A model generated the notes under the pieces. It had not been told where the DNA came from and did not search any database. It saw only the letters and a program-made list of their open reading frames with translations. Below are positions 1 through 8,528 of a stretch of 64,000 bases of DNA, in pieces. The stretch's first letter is position 1; each line of letters starts with the position of its first letter. This stretch comes from Gilliamella apis (GTDB lineage Bacteria; Pseudomonadota; Gammaproteobacteria; Enterobacterales; Orbaceae). The stretch is taken from positions 95,528 to 159,527 of the forward strand of contig NZ_NASD01000003.1 of assembly GCF_002142155.1 (NCBI RefSeq), given 5' to 3'. The position numbers and the translations under genes were made by a program.

Positions 1-22
1 CCTAAGAACTAAGAAATAATAG

Positions 23-1453
23 CTAAGGATAGGTACAGATTCCGACCATTTCGTAGGTCACATTCAAATCCATGACACCCACGCTACCCATCACATTAAT
101 AGTAAAAGCTTTGTTATTTATCAACTCAGGCTTATCATTTGTCCAATAATAAAACCACTGCCATGTTAAGTCGAAACCAGTGTAAAACGCTACATTCGAC
201 CATTCCGACATAAATCCTGCACCAATGTAAAGCTTGTAAGAATTCTGAGGTGACGAAGGCGTTGCAGCTACTATTTCATTTCCATAATTTTGACAAAACG
301 ATGTATTAGAGTTAACGCCCTGACAAGACGCATTAGTTAAATCCTTGACCTTAGCCATACGGTATCCTCCAATCTTATTACACCAAGATGATGCACTATA
401 ATAGTTATGTCCATAATCACCACGGCTATCAAGACCACGATGAACAAACCACTGCTTTAACTCAAATCCATATTTGACCACCGCATTACCACTGCTATCA
501 CGACCGACTAACTCAAATACCTGAGGTAAAGATGGTTTGTCGATTCTACCTGGATTTTCTGATTGCTGTTGCGATTCTGTAGCAACAGGACCCGTTAGGG
601 TGACTCGAACGCTGGTACTTGTTGAATTGGTCATCGTCGCCGTAATACCACCATGAGAAACCGGAGCCCAAGATAAGACCTGATTAGTACCAAAAATCTT
701 TAAATCAAAATACAAATTATGAGCACCAGTAGTCGGAAAGTTTGAACCATAAGACGATGGCGTGAATGACTGTGTTATAAAACCCTTATTCCGGTCTTCT
801 AAAATGCCAGGAGTAAACAGATCAGAATATGGAGCACCATAAAACGCGAGATGGAGCATAGGTTTTGCAAAACAAATCTGTGTTTCCTTAGGATTAATAT
901 AATAAGTGGCATTACCTTCCGTAAAACGACTTTCATTAGGCACACCATAACGTGTTTTTAATGTACCTTCATCATTAGATAAGGTTAATTTATATGGTGC
1001 TTTACAAATAGTTAGCACTTCATTACGGGCAACAGGATTATTGTCTTTATCAGCAATAGATAAATATAAACTACCGGTAGCGGTGACACCATTAACGCCC
1101 TGACCATCACCATCATCATCCCCCCAATAATTATACGGTGTGCCAATAAGTGAACTTAATGCAATAGAATCAGTATCCGTTGGTACTAACATACCAATAT
1201 CAGCAAAACTCTGACCCTCAACAGGTAACTCGATAGGATTAGTTGAACTCGAATTATTGGTTGTCGGAGTAAATGTTCTTCCATCTGAAAGGGATATCCC
1301 GAGTAGCGCTTCGGTATTGGTTACCCGGGTACGACCACCATCAAAGGTTAAATAAGGTGCTGAGCCATAAATAATATTGGTCGTTGTAGTGGTTAATGCA
1401 TAATTAGCAAAAGAGATAGACTGTAAAACAACCATGGTTAATACCAAAACCAT
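23..1453 (-). CDS. Secreted DUF823-like adhesin, array 1 copy 1
   Basis: Predicted exported surface protein of 476 residues counted from the internal ATG. A hydrophobic segment (residues 2-16) ends in FANYA, a plausible signal-peptidase site before LTT. An acidic, possibly calcium-binding stretch GDDDGDGQ lies at 111-118. The C-terminal third starts near WCNKIGGYR and carries KDLTNA and IGAGFMSEW motifs, and the protein ends in GICTYP. This order resembles DUF823 'adhesion domain' proteins of enteric and insect-associated bacteria (recalled from the family, not searched). No good Shine-Dalgarno precedes the internal ATG. The same frame stays open upstream through a conserved 40-50 codon extension to a heptamer tract, so the real start may be the ATG at 1641 when the tract is in frame. 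Paralogues lie at 2298, 4508, 47057, 50009, 52004, 53914 and 62850. The ligand is unknown. Confidence 0.7.
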   Translation of the reverse strand: MVLVLTMVVLQSISFANYALTTTTTNIIYGSAPYLTFDGGRTRVTNTEALLGISLSDGRTFTPTTNNSSSTNPIELPVEGQSFADIGMLVPTDTDSIALSSLIGTPYNYWGDDDGDGQGVNGVTATGSLYLSIADKDNNPVARNEVLTICKAPYKLTLSNDEGTLKTRYGVPNESRFTEGNATYYINPKETQICFAKPMLHLAFYGAPYSDLFTPGILEDRNKGFITQSFTPSSYGSNFPTTGAHNLYFDLKIFGTNQVLSWAPVSHGGITATMTNSTSTSVRVTLTGPVATESQQQSENPGRIDKPSLPQVFELVGRDSSGNAVVKYGFELKQWFVHRGLDSRGDYGHNYYSASSWCNKIGGYRMAKVKDLTNASCQGVNSNTSFCQNYGNEIVAATPSSPQNSYKLYIGAGFMSEWSNVAFYTGFDLTWQWFYYWTNDKPELINNKAFTINVMGSVGVMDLNVTYEMVGICTYP

Positions 1454-1602
1454 CGGCCGAGATAAACAGACTAAACCAAGAAATTTTGAAAAATTTTGCG
1501 GAAACTTTGGAAATTTCGGAAATTGCTGAAATAATAAACTGCAGTGAAATAATAAACGGTATGAGCTTAACTTTAGAAAGGTGAAATTATAGGTTGGGCA
1601 GG

Positions 1603-1626
1603 TTGTGTGTTGTGTGTTGTGTGTTG
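1603..1626 (-). repeat. Heptanucleotide tandem repeat, 3 units plus 3 nt
   Basis: TTGTGTG on the plus strand (CACACAA on the coding strand) three times followed by TTG. A 7-bp unit shifts the reading frame by one base per unit gained or lost. Confidence 0.85.
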
Positions 1627-1762
1627 AAAATTATAATCCATATCAGATGTCCTTGTCAATCCAATTTTATGATTTATTTAAAATTTTAAGCCTAATGGCA
1701 TAAAATTTATCCATTCGTATAAATATGCTATAAAAGTATAGTGATTGGAAAAAACCATGCAA
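1603..1762 (-). promoter_or_regulatory. Promoter and phase-variable leader of adhesin copy 1
   Basis: Read on the minus strand: -35 TTGCAT (1757-1762), 16-nt spacer, -10 TATACT (1735-1740), Shine-Dalgarno AAGGA (1650-1654), 8-nt gap, ATG (1639-1641), then the heptamer tract. From the ATG to the first conserved codon (ACC of ACC-TGC) is 38 nt, so the ATG is out of frame with the signal peptide and meets TAA after 22 codons. One unit more, or two fewer, would join the frames. A consensus TTGACA-18-TATAAT overlaps the Shine-Dalgarno and ATG and could be a second promoter. Confidence 0.6.
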
Positions 1763-1965
1763 CTTTTTTTGGCGGTTTAATTGTTAACTTTTGTAAAGAA
1801 GAATACTGCTAGCCCGAAAACAGCATCGGTTATTTGCTGTTTATTAGAAATAATAGCCCCTTTATCCCCCTCTTAAAAAAATCACCATTTTTAATATTAA
1901 TAATTTGCAGATTAGGTTTTTGATTTTGACAATTTTATAATCGTTTTTAGAAGGTATTTTGCGTT

Positions 1966-2243
1966 TTAAAAACCCCTTTCCTCAATTTTTTTGGTTCGCT
2001 GAGTTTCGGACGTTTGTTGTTTTGCGGTTGTTTCTATACGGTGATTACGTCCGAGTTAAGAGGGTTGGCGCGAACCCTCTTTACAATCTCCCGCGGCGAC
2101 CACGCAAGTGGTCACGATGTGACTGCCTTCCGCCTTCGTTCGCTTTTAACGCTCCTTGCCAAACATCCCTGTTTGCCATGCTAACCTCACTCAGTTGTCA
2201 GCACATTGCGAATGTCGCACCACAAAATCGCTTTTTATCGCCC
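1966..2243. repeat. Multi-hairpin intergenic repeat, copy A
   Basis: Starts at a TTTAAAAACCCC..TTCCTCAA edge and contains, in order, CGGACG...CGTCCG, the palindrome AAGAGGGTT/AACCCTCTT, GACCAC-GCAA-GTGGTC with a GNRA-type loop, GTCAC-gat-GTGAC, and a CAAACA/TGTTTG hairpin, ending near AATGTCGC. It is much more GC-rich than its surroundings. Open frames across it differ between copies and look incidental. Confidence 0.8.
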
Positions 2244-2258
2244 TAACATTATTTTTCT

Positions 2259-2306
2259 TATCCTCAGCTTCAATACCTAAGAACTAAGAAATAATAGCTA
2301 AGGATA
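2259..2306 (-). other. Conserved hairpin spanning adhesin stop codon (copy 2)
   Basis: TATCCTTAGC pairs with GCTGAGGATA across a 28-nt loop. The first arm covers the last codons and the TAG of the adhesin gene. It is followed by an A-rich rather than U-rich stretch, so it is not a textbook intrinsic terminator; it may stabilise the mRNA 3' end. Confidence 0.45.
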
Positions 2307-3689
2307 GACACAGACTCCGAAGAGTTTGGTATTCTCTACTGCTATGGTAGGGTAGGAATACATAGTACCCCAATCCGAGTGAACATAAAAAGAATATTGG
2401 TTGTTATTCGTCTTATCACTCGCCCAATAGCTAACGAAGTAGAAGTTAGTATCAAGGTAATAGAGCATACTCCCCCATTCCGTGAAAAATCCGGCACCAA
2501 TGTAACGACTGAAAAACACATCAGGTGACGAAGGCGTTGCCTCTACTAGATCGTTACAAGCGTCTTCTGTATTATTTCCCCGACAAAACGCATTAGTTAA
2601 ATCCTTGACATTTGGGACACGGTATCCTCCAATCTTATTACACCAAGATGATAGACTAGAAAGGTTACTTGTATAATCACCACGATTAGCAAACCACTGC
2701 TTTAACTCAAATCCATATTTGACCACCGCATTACCACTGCTATCACGACCGACTAACTCAAATACCTGTGGCAAAGATAGTCTGGCGATTCTATCTGGAT
2801 TTTCTGATTCCCATTGATTAGGGTCTGTAACGGCAGGACCTGTTAGGGTGACTCGAACTTCGTTACTTGTTGAATAGGTCATCGTCGCCGTAATACCACC
2901 ATGAGAAACCGGCGCCCAAGATAAGGCCTGAGCATTACTACCCCCAATAATTAAATCAAAATATAACTTATTAGCTCCAGTAGTCGGGAAGTTTGAACCA
3001 TAAGACGACGGCGTAACTGACTGTATTAGAAAACCCTTATCAAGGTTCCATATATTAACAGGACCAGGAGTGTTATGTGAAACGTTGTGCAAGCTAGGTT
3101 TAGCAAAACAGATCACCGGCGCTGCCTTAGGATTAATATAATAAGTGGCATTACCTTCCGTAAAACGACTTTCATTAGGTACCCCATAACGTGTTTTTAA
3201 TGTACCTTCATCATTAGATAAGGTTAATTTATATGGCGCTTTACAAATAGTCGGCACTTCATTACGGGCAACAGAATTATTGTCGTTATCAACAATAGTT
3301 AATTTTAAACTACCGGTAGCGGTGACACCATTAACTCCCTGACCATCGCCATCATCATCCCCCCAATAATTATACGGTGTGCCAATAAGTGAACTTAATG
3401 CAATAGAATCAGTATCCGTTGGTACTAACATACCAATATCCGCAAAACTCTGACCCTCAACAGGTAACTCGATAGGATTGTCACTTGAATCATTGGTTGT
3501 GGGAGTAAATGTTCTACCATCAGAAAGGGATATCCTGAGTAGCGCTTCGGTATTGGTTACCCGGGTACGACCACCATCAAAGGTTAAATAAGGTGCTGAG
3601 CCATAAATAATATTGGTCGTTGTAGTGGTTAATGCATAATTAGCAAAAGAGATAGACTGTAAAACAACCATGGTTAATACCAAAACCAT
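2298..3689 (-). CDS. Secreted DUF823-like adhesin, array 1 copy 2
   Basis: 463 residues from the internal ATG. The first ~125 residues are almost identical to the copy at 23-1453, including the signal peptide core, the ALTTTTT junction and the GDDDGDGQ motif. It then diverges around the ICFAKP segment (ICFAKPSLHNVSHNTPG) and again over the C-terminal ~110 residues (RYIGAGFFTEWGSM..., ending GVCVYP). Alternating identical and divergent blocks suggest recombination between copies. The frame upstream of the ATG stays open through a conserved leader to an out-of-frame ATG at 3859. Predicted cell-surface or secreted adhesin; function inferred from family resemblance only. Confidence 0.7.
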   Translation of the reverse strand: MVLVLTMVVLQSISFANYALTTTTTNIIYGSAPYLTFDGGRTRVTNTEALLRISLSDGRTFTPTTNDSSDNPIELPVEGQSFADIGMLVPTDTDSIALSSLIGTPYNYWGDDDGDGQGVNGVTATGSLKLTIVDNDNNSVARNEVPTICKAPYKLTLSNDEGTLKTRYGVPNESRFTEGNATYYINPKAAPVICFAKPSLHNVSHNTPGPVNIWNLDKGFLIQSVTPSSYGSNFPTTGANKLYFDLIIGGSNAQALSWAPVSHGGITATMTYSTSNEVRVTLTGPAVTDPNQWESENPDRIARLSLPQVFELVGRDSSGNAVVKYGFELKQWFANRGDYTSNLSSLSSWCNKIGGYRVPNVKDLTNAFCRGNNTEDACNDLVEATPSSPDVFFSRYIGAGFFTEWGSMLYYLDTNFYFVSYWASDKTNNNQYSFYVHSDWGTMYSYPTIAVENTKLFGVCVYP

Positions 3690-3820
3690 CGGCCGAGATA
3701 AACAGACTAAACCAAGAAATTTTGAAAAATTTTGCTGAATTTGTTGGAAAAATAAACTGCGGTTAAATAATAAACGATGCGAGCTTAACTTTACTAACGT
3801 TAAATTATAGGTTGGGCAGG

Positions 3821-3844
3821 TTTGGTGTTTGGTGTTTGGTGTTT
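3821..3844 (-). repeat. Heptanucleotide tandem repeat, 3 units plus 3 nt
   Basis: TTTGGTG on the plus strand three times followed by TTT. Same unit length and copy number as the tract at 1603 but a different unit. Confidence 0.85.
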
Positions 3845-3980
3845 AAAATTATAATACATATTCGACATTCCTGTCAATTAAATTAATGATTAATTTACGA
3901 TTTTGCACCTATTGGCGCAAAATTTATCCATTTATATAAATATAGTACGAAAATTATAGTGATTGGAAAAAACCATGCAA
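3821..3980 (-). promoter_or_regulatory. Promoter and phase-variable leader of adhesin copy 2
   Basis: Minus strand: TTGCAT (3975-3980), 16-nt spacer, TATAAT (3953-3958), then AGGA and ATG (3857-3859), then the heptamer tract. Distance from the ATG to the ACC-TGC codons is 38 nt, out of frame, stopping at TAA after 19 codons. The unit sequence differs from copy 1 but the length is the same. Confidence 0.6.
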
Positions 3981-4086
3981 CTTTTTTTGATGGTTTAATT
4001 GTTAACTTTTGTAAAGGTGAATGTAATATTATGTTTTAATTACTTGCTTAAAACCTATTTCGGAGAAACTTTAGGGGGATTTTTAG

Positions 4087-4450
4087 GCTTTAAAAACCCT
4101 GTTCCTCAAATTTTTTTGGTTGTTTGAGTTTCGGACGTTTGTTGTTTTGTGGTTATTTCTATACGGTGATTACGTCCGAGTTAAGAGGGTTGCCGCGAAC
4201 CCTCTTTACAATCTCCCGCGGCGACTACGCAAGTGGTCACGATGTGACTGCCTTCCGCCTTCGTTCGCTTTTAACGCACCGGCTGTGATTTGTTCCTGAC
4301 AAAGCACCGCCTTGCCAAACATCCCTGTTTGCCATGCTAACCTCTCTCAGTTGTCAGCACATTGCGAATGTCGCACTACAAAATCGTTTTTTAACACCCA
4401 CTTCGTTAACGTCAATGCCATTGCCTTGGCAGGGCAATGATTGTTTAATG
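4087..4450. repeat. Multi-hairpin intergenic repeat, copy B
   Basis: Long form. The GNRA-loop hairpin reads GACTAC-GCAA-GTGGTC, where a C-to-T change leaves a G-U pair, so the stem is preserved. It has an insertion after the 'cgcaccggctgtgatttg' segment and a 3' extension with CATTGCC/GGCAATG. It lies between adhesin copies 2 and 3. Confidence 0.8.
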
Positions 4451-4468
4451 TCCTAACATTATTTTTCT

Positions 4469-4516
4469 TATCCTCAGCTTCAATACCTAAGAACTAAGAA
4501 ATAATAGCTAAGGATA
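4469..4516 (-). other. Conserved hairpin spanning adhesin stop codon (copy 3)
   Basis: Same TATCCTTAGC/GCTGAGGATA pairing as at 2259-2306, overlapping the last codons and stop. Confidence 0.45.
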
Positions 4517-5920
4517 GACACAAAGTCCGCGGAAGCTTTTATTCAACGTCGGCAAGAACCAAATAATACCAGTGGCATTGTCACCACTTAGATCAGAACC
4601 CTGGGTAATTACAAAATTGTAATCAGCTGTCGCCCAAAAGTAACCTTTGAAGAAGTTAGCACCAGTGTACGTGTAATCGAACATCGACCCCCATTCCGAT
4701 AACAATCCTGTACCAATGTGACGACGGACCTTATTATCAGGTGACGAAGGCGTTGCACTTTCTACACCTTGACACACATCTTGACTCTCCCCCCTTCTTG
4801 GTTGACAAGTCGCATTAGTTAAATCCCTGACCTTTGGAAGACGGTATCCAATCTTATTACACCAAGATTCCACACTAGAAGAGGTACTTACATAACTACC
4901 ACGATTAACAAACCACTGCTTTAACACAAATCCATATTTGACCACCGCATTACCACTGCTATCACGACCGACTAACTCAAATGTCTGCGGTAAAGATGGT
5001 TTGTCAATTCTACGTGGATTTTCTGATTGCCATTGCGATTCTGTAGCAACAGGACCCGTTAGGATGACTCGAACGTATTGGCGTCCATCAGATAAGATAA
5101 GTTCATCGGTCATCGTCGCCGTAATACCACTATGCTTAACCGGCGCCCAAGATAAGGACCGACCAACACCACCAATATGTAACCAAAAAAACAAATTATG
5201 AGCACCAGTAGTCGGGAAGTTTAAACCATAAGACGATGGTGTAACTGACTGTGGTAGAAAACCATACGTCCAGTCCCAAACGGCAGCAGAAAGACCTCTA
5301 TCAGTCCACACGGAACCAGGTCTTGCACCACAAATCTTTGGCGTCGTTTCCTTAGGATTAATATAATAAGTGGCATAACCTGCCGTAAAACGACTTTCAT
5401 TAGGCACCCCATAACGTGTTTTTAATGTACCTCCACTATTAGATAAGGTTAATTTATATGGCGCTCCTCCACAAATATCAAGCACTTCATTACGGGCAAC
5501 AGGTAGATTCCATCTATTGACAATAGATAAACTTAAACTACCGGTAGCGGTTATATCATTAGTACCCTGACCATCGCCATCATCATCACCCCAATAATTA
5601 TACGGTGTGCCAATAAGTGAACTTAATGCAATAGAATTAGTATCCGTCGGTACTAACATGCCAATATCTGCAAAACTCTGACCAGTAACAGGTAAAGCGA
5701 TAGGATTAGTTGAACTGGAATTATTGGTTGTGGGAGTAAATCTTCTACCATCAGAAAGGGATATCCCGAGTAGCGCTTCGGTATTGGTTATCCGGGTACG
5801 ACCACCATCAAAGGTTAAATATGGGGCTGAGCCATAAATAATATTGGTCGTTTTTGTGGTTAATGCATAATTAGCAAAAGAGATAGACTGTAAAACAACT
5901 ACGGTTAATACCAAAACCAT
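4508..5920 (-). CDS. Secreted DUF823-like adhesin, array 1 copy 3
   Basis: 470 residues from the internal ATG. Shares the signal peptide core, the YLTFDGGRTR block and GDDDGDGQ with the other copies. The segment after INPKE is private to this copy (ICGARPGSVWTDRG). An extra short insert (LILSDGRQY) occurs in the block before VRVILTGP. The C-terminal module begins WCNKIGYRLPKVRDLTNA and ends RGLCVYP. Upstream, the open leader frame is a few codons shorter than in copies 1 and 2, yet the length difference is a multiple of three. That supports translation of the leader. Confidence 0.7.
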   Translation of the reverse strand: MVLVLTVVVLQSISFANYALTTKTTNIIYGSAPYLTFDGGRTRITNTEALLGISLSDGRRFTPTTNNSSSTNPIALPVTGQSFADIGMLVPTDTNSIALSSLIGTPYNYWGDDDGDGQGTNDITATGSLSLSIVNRWNLPVARNEVLDICGGAPYKLTLSNSGGTLKTRYGVPNESRFTAGYATYYINPKETTPKICGARPGSVWTDRGLSAAVWDWTYGFLPQSVTPSSYGLNFPTTGAHNLFFWLHIGGVGRSLSWAPVKHSGITATMTDELILSDGRQYVRVILTGPVATESQWQSENPRRIDKPSLPQTFELVGRDSSGNAVVKYGFVLKQWFVNRGSYVSTSSSVESWCNKIGYRLPKVRDLTNATCQPRRGESQDVCQGVESATPSSPDNKVRRHIGTGLLSEWGSMFDYTYTGANFFKGYFWATADYNFVITQGSDLSGDNATGIIWFLPTLNKSFRGLCVYP

Positions 5921-6039
5921 CGGCCGAGATAAACAGGCTAAACTAAGAAATTTTGGAAATTGTCGAAATAATAAACTACTGTGAAATAATAAACGATATG
6001 AGCTTAACTTTAGAGAGGTGAAATTATAGGTTGGGCAGG

Positions 6040-6063
6040 TTGTGTGTTGTGTGTTGTGTGTTG
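6040..6063 (-). repeat. Heptanucleotide tandem repeat, 3 units plus 3 nt
   Basis: TTGTGTG three times plus TTG on the plus strand, identical to the tract at 1603. Confidence 0.85.
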
Positions 6064-6199
6064 AAAATTATAATCCATATCAGATGTCCTTGTCAATCCA
6101 ATTTTATGATTTATTTAAAATTTTAAGCCTAATGGCACAAAATTTATCCATTCGTATAAATATGCTATAAAAGTATAGTGATTGCAAAAAACCATGCAA
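6040..6199 (-). promoter_or_regulatory. Promoter and phase-variable leader of adhesin copy 3
   Basis: TTGCAT (6194-6199), 16-nt spacer, TATACT (6172-6177), Shine-Dalgarno AAGGA, ATG (6076-6078), heptamers. The ATG is 38 nt from the conserved ACC-TGC codons, hence out of frame as sequenced. Confidence 0.6.
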
Positions 6200-6302
6200 C
6201 TTTTTTTGGCGGTTTTATTGTTAACTTTTGTAAAGGTGAATGTAATATTATGTCTTAATTACTTGCTTAAAACCGATTTCGGGGAAACTTTAGGGGGATT
6301 TT

Positions 6303-6560
6303 GGCTTTAAAAACCCCGTTCGTCAATTTTTTGGGTTCGCTGAGTTTCGGACGTTTTGTTGTTTTGTGGTTATTTCTATACGGTGAATACGTCCGAGTTA
6401 AGAGGGTTGGCGCCAACCCTCTTTACAATCTCCCGCGGCGACCACGCAAGTGGTCACGATGTGACTGCCTTCCGCCTGCGTTCGGTCTTAACGCTCCTTG
6501 GCAAACATCCATGTTTGCCATGCTAACCTCTCTCAGTTGTCAGCACATTGCCAATGTCGC
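6303..6560. repeat. Multi-hairpin intergenic repeat, copy C
   Basis: Short form lacking the 'accggctgtgatttg' insert. Contains the fully self-complementary AAGAGGGTTGGC/GCCAACCCTCTT palindrome. First of three tandem units (C, D, E) at about 380-bp spacing. Confidence 0.8.
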
Positions 6561-6657
6561 TAAATAGGAAGCACTAAACTTATTTGCCAAAATAAACTTT
6601 TATTATTGGAACTAGCTGATGTTATAACTAACGTTAGCGATTTATTGGCGGGATTTT

Positions 6658-6948
6658 GGCTTCAAAAACCCCTTTCCTCAAATTTTTTTTGGTTGTTTTA
6701 GTTTCGGACGTTTGTTGTTTTGCGGTTGTTTCTATACGGTGATTACGTCCGAGTTAAGAGGGTTGGCGCCAACCCTCTTTACAATCTCCCGCGGCGACCA
6801 CGCAAGTGGTCACTATGTGACTGCCTTCCGCCTTCGTTCGCTCTTAACGCACCGGCTGTGATTTGTTCCTGACAAAGCACCGCCTTGCCAAACATCCCTG
6901 TTTGCCATGCTAACCTCACTCAGTTGTCAGCACATTGCGAATGTCGCT
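6658..6948. repeat. Multi-hairpin intergenic repeat, copy D
   Basis: Long form with the insert. The GTCAC/GTGAC hairpin has loop TAT instead of GAT, keeping the stem. Separated from copy C by a ~95-bp linker containing 'ataactaacgttagcgattt' that recurs between other tandem copies. Confidence 0.8.
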
Positions 6949-7044
6949 AAATAAGAAGCACTAAACTAATTTATAAAAATAAACGTTTATTATCAGTAAT
7001 AGCTGATGTTATAACTAACGTTAGCAATTTATTGGATGGATTTT

Positions 7045-7332
7045 GGCTTTAAAAACCCCGTTCCTCAATTTTTTTGGTTGTTTGAGTTTCGGACGTTTGT
7101 TGTTTTGTGGTTATTTCTATACGGTGATTACGTCCGAGTTAAGAGGGTTGCCGCGAACCCTCTTTACAATCTCCCGCGGCGACCACGCAAGTGGTCACGA
7201 TGTGACTACCTTCCGCCTTCGTTCGCTGTTAACGCACCGGCTGTGATTTGTTCCTGACAAAGCACCGCCTTGGCAAACATCCCTGTTTGCCATGCTAACC
7301 TCTCTCAGTTGTCAGCACGTTGCGAATGTCGC
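7045..7332. repeat. Multi-hairpin intergenic repeat, copy E
   Basis: Long form. The palindrome variant has a GCCGCG loop between AAGAGGGTT and AACCCTCTT. Followed by a truncated edge (7440-7466) that marks the right end of array 1 next to the core genes. Confidence 0.8.
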
Positions 7333-7575
7333 TAAATTAAATACACCAAACTTATTTGCCAAAATAAACTCTTATGTTTATAGCAAGCTAATTTTAGTTT
7401 TAAAACCTATTTCGAAGAAACTTTAGGGGGATTTTTGGGCTTTAAAAACCCCTTTCCTCAAATTTTTTGTGCTTTTGTTGAATTATGCTGATCATTTAGC
7501 TATCTATAGCTTATTTTAAATTTGCATGTAAAATGTGGTAATAATACAGATATAAATAATATAAGGAAATTAATC

Positions 7576-7980
7576 ATGATGACAGGTAACTGCTTATGTG
7601 GCGAAATTGTCTATCAACTAAATAGTGATATCAAAGCGATTGTTTTTTGTCACTGTTCACGTTGTCGTAAACAAACTAGTTCAGCGTTTAATTCTGCCGC
7701 ACTCATTAACAAGGAAGATTTAACTTTTATCAAAGGGGAAGAAAATATAAAGGTTTTTTCTAGCTTAGGCGTCAACCGTCATTTTTGTAGTAATTGTGGT
7801 TCACATCTATTTTCTAGTCGCGATAATGATAATAGTACTTACCGATTACGTATTGGATTGATTAATGAGCCAATTAATGCTGAAAAGCGTATACACATTT
7901 ATACTGGTTCAAAAGCCAATTGGGATACAATTTGCGGTGGAGATACTGAATATGAGGAAAATATACCACCTAAACTGTGA
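7576..7980 (+). CDS. GFA/CENP-V domain protein
   Basis: Small zinc-binding protein of the glutathione-dependent formaldehyde-activating (GFA) fold. From the chosen ATG at 7576 (Shine-Dalgarno AAGGA at 7563-7567) the protein has 134 residues. The metal-ligand cysteines are all visible: C6 and C8 (NCLCG), C25, C27 and C30 (FCHCSRC), and C71 and C74 (FCSNCGSH). A longer frame reaches further upstream but its added residues do not resemble the family. The substrate is not predictable; many GFA proteins are not formaldehyde enzymes. It stands alone at the border of the adhesin array. Confidence 0.85.
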   Translation: MMTGNCLCGEIVYQLNSDIKAIVFCHCSRCRKQTSSAFNSAALINKEDLTFIKGEENIKVFSSLGVNRHFCSNCGSHLFSSRDNDNSTYRLRIGLINEPINAEKRIHIYTGSKANWDTICGGDTEYEENIPPKL

Positions 7981-8067
7981 TCATTCAGTTTCAATTTAAG
8001 TTATTATCGGGTTTTAGTTTGTGATTAGATAATGATTAGACTAAAACCTAACATTCCATTTATCAAA

Positions 8068-8517
8068 TTAGTGATCTTTCAGTTTTGCGTCTCGTTGCCA
8101 ATAGCTTTTATGTGCAAAACCAAGTAGATTATTGGTCATCTTAATTTCTTGTAATTGTAGTGACCAAATCGGCGCTTTCATGACTCTTGCAAAAGGAAAG
8201 GCGGAATAATAAAGCTTATAAGCATTGCTAGCTTTATTATCAATGAGTTGTTCAGCTATAGCGCTAAATTGAATACCTTGAATTTTGGTTATCGATTTTG
8301 GATTAACACTTATAGTACCGGCAACATTTGGATTGTGTAGCATTGCTTGTGCATGTTTGGTTTTTAATTCTGATAAGAAATATATACACCAGTTCTCTTT
8401 ATCAAATACATAGAATGCATTACATGCCCATGGCTGGTTATTAGCTAATATCGCACATAAATTTACTACATGTTGTTGCTGGATAAATTGCGCGATTTTA
8501 GACTCGCTTTTTTTCAT
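8068..8517 (-). CDS. yhbP: YhbP family protein (UPF0306)
   Basis: 149 residues, FMN-binding split-barrel (pyridoxamine-phosphate-oxidase-like) fold. Family landmarks: QQHVVNLCA near the N-terminus, WACNAFYVFD, KTKHAQ, VAGT, GIQF, and the C-terminal TNNLLGF motif. These match what I recall of E. coli YhbP over the full length. The biochemical role of YhbP is not established. It starts 11 bp after the ubiX stop, so it is probably co-transcribed with ubiX. Confidence 0.8.
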   Translation of the reverse strand: MKKSESKIAQFIQQQHVVNLCAILANNQPWACNAFYVFDKENWCIYFLSELKTKHAQAMLHNPNVAGTISVNPKSITKIQGIQFSAIAEQLIDNKASNAYKLYYSAFPFARVMKAPIWSLQLQEIKMTNNLLGFAHKSYWQRDAKLKDH

Positions 8518-8528
8518 GATATTACTGT

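Noticed and set aside
4938..5201. Plus-strand frames antisense to the adhesin genes
   Set aside because: They mirror conserved adhesin codons and lack independent start signals.
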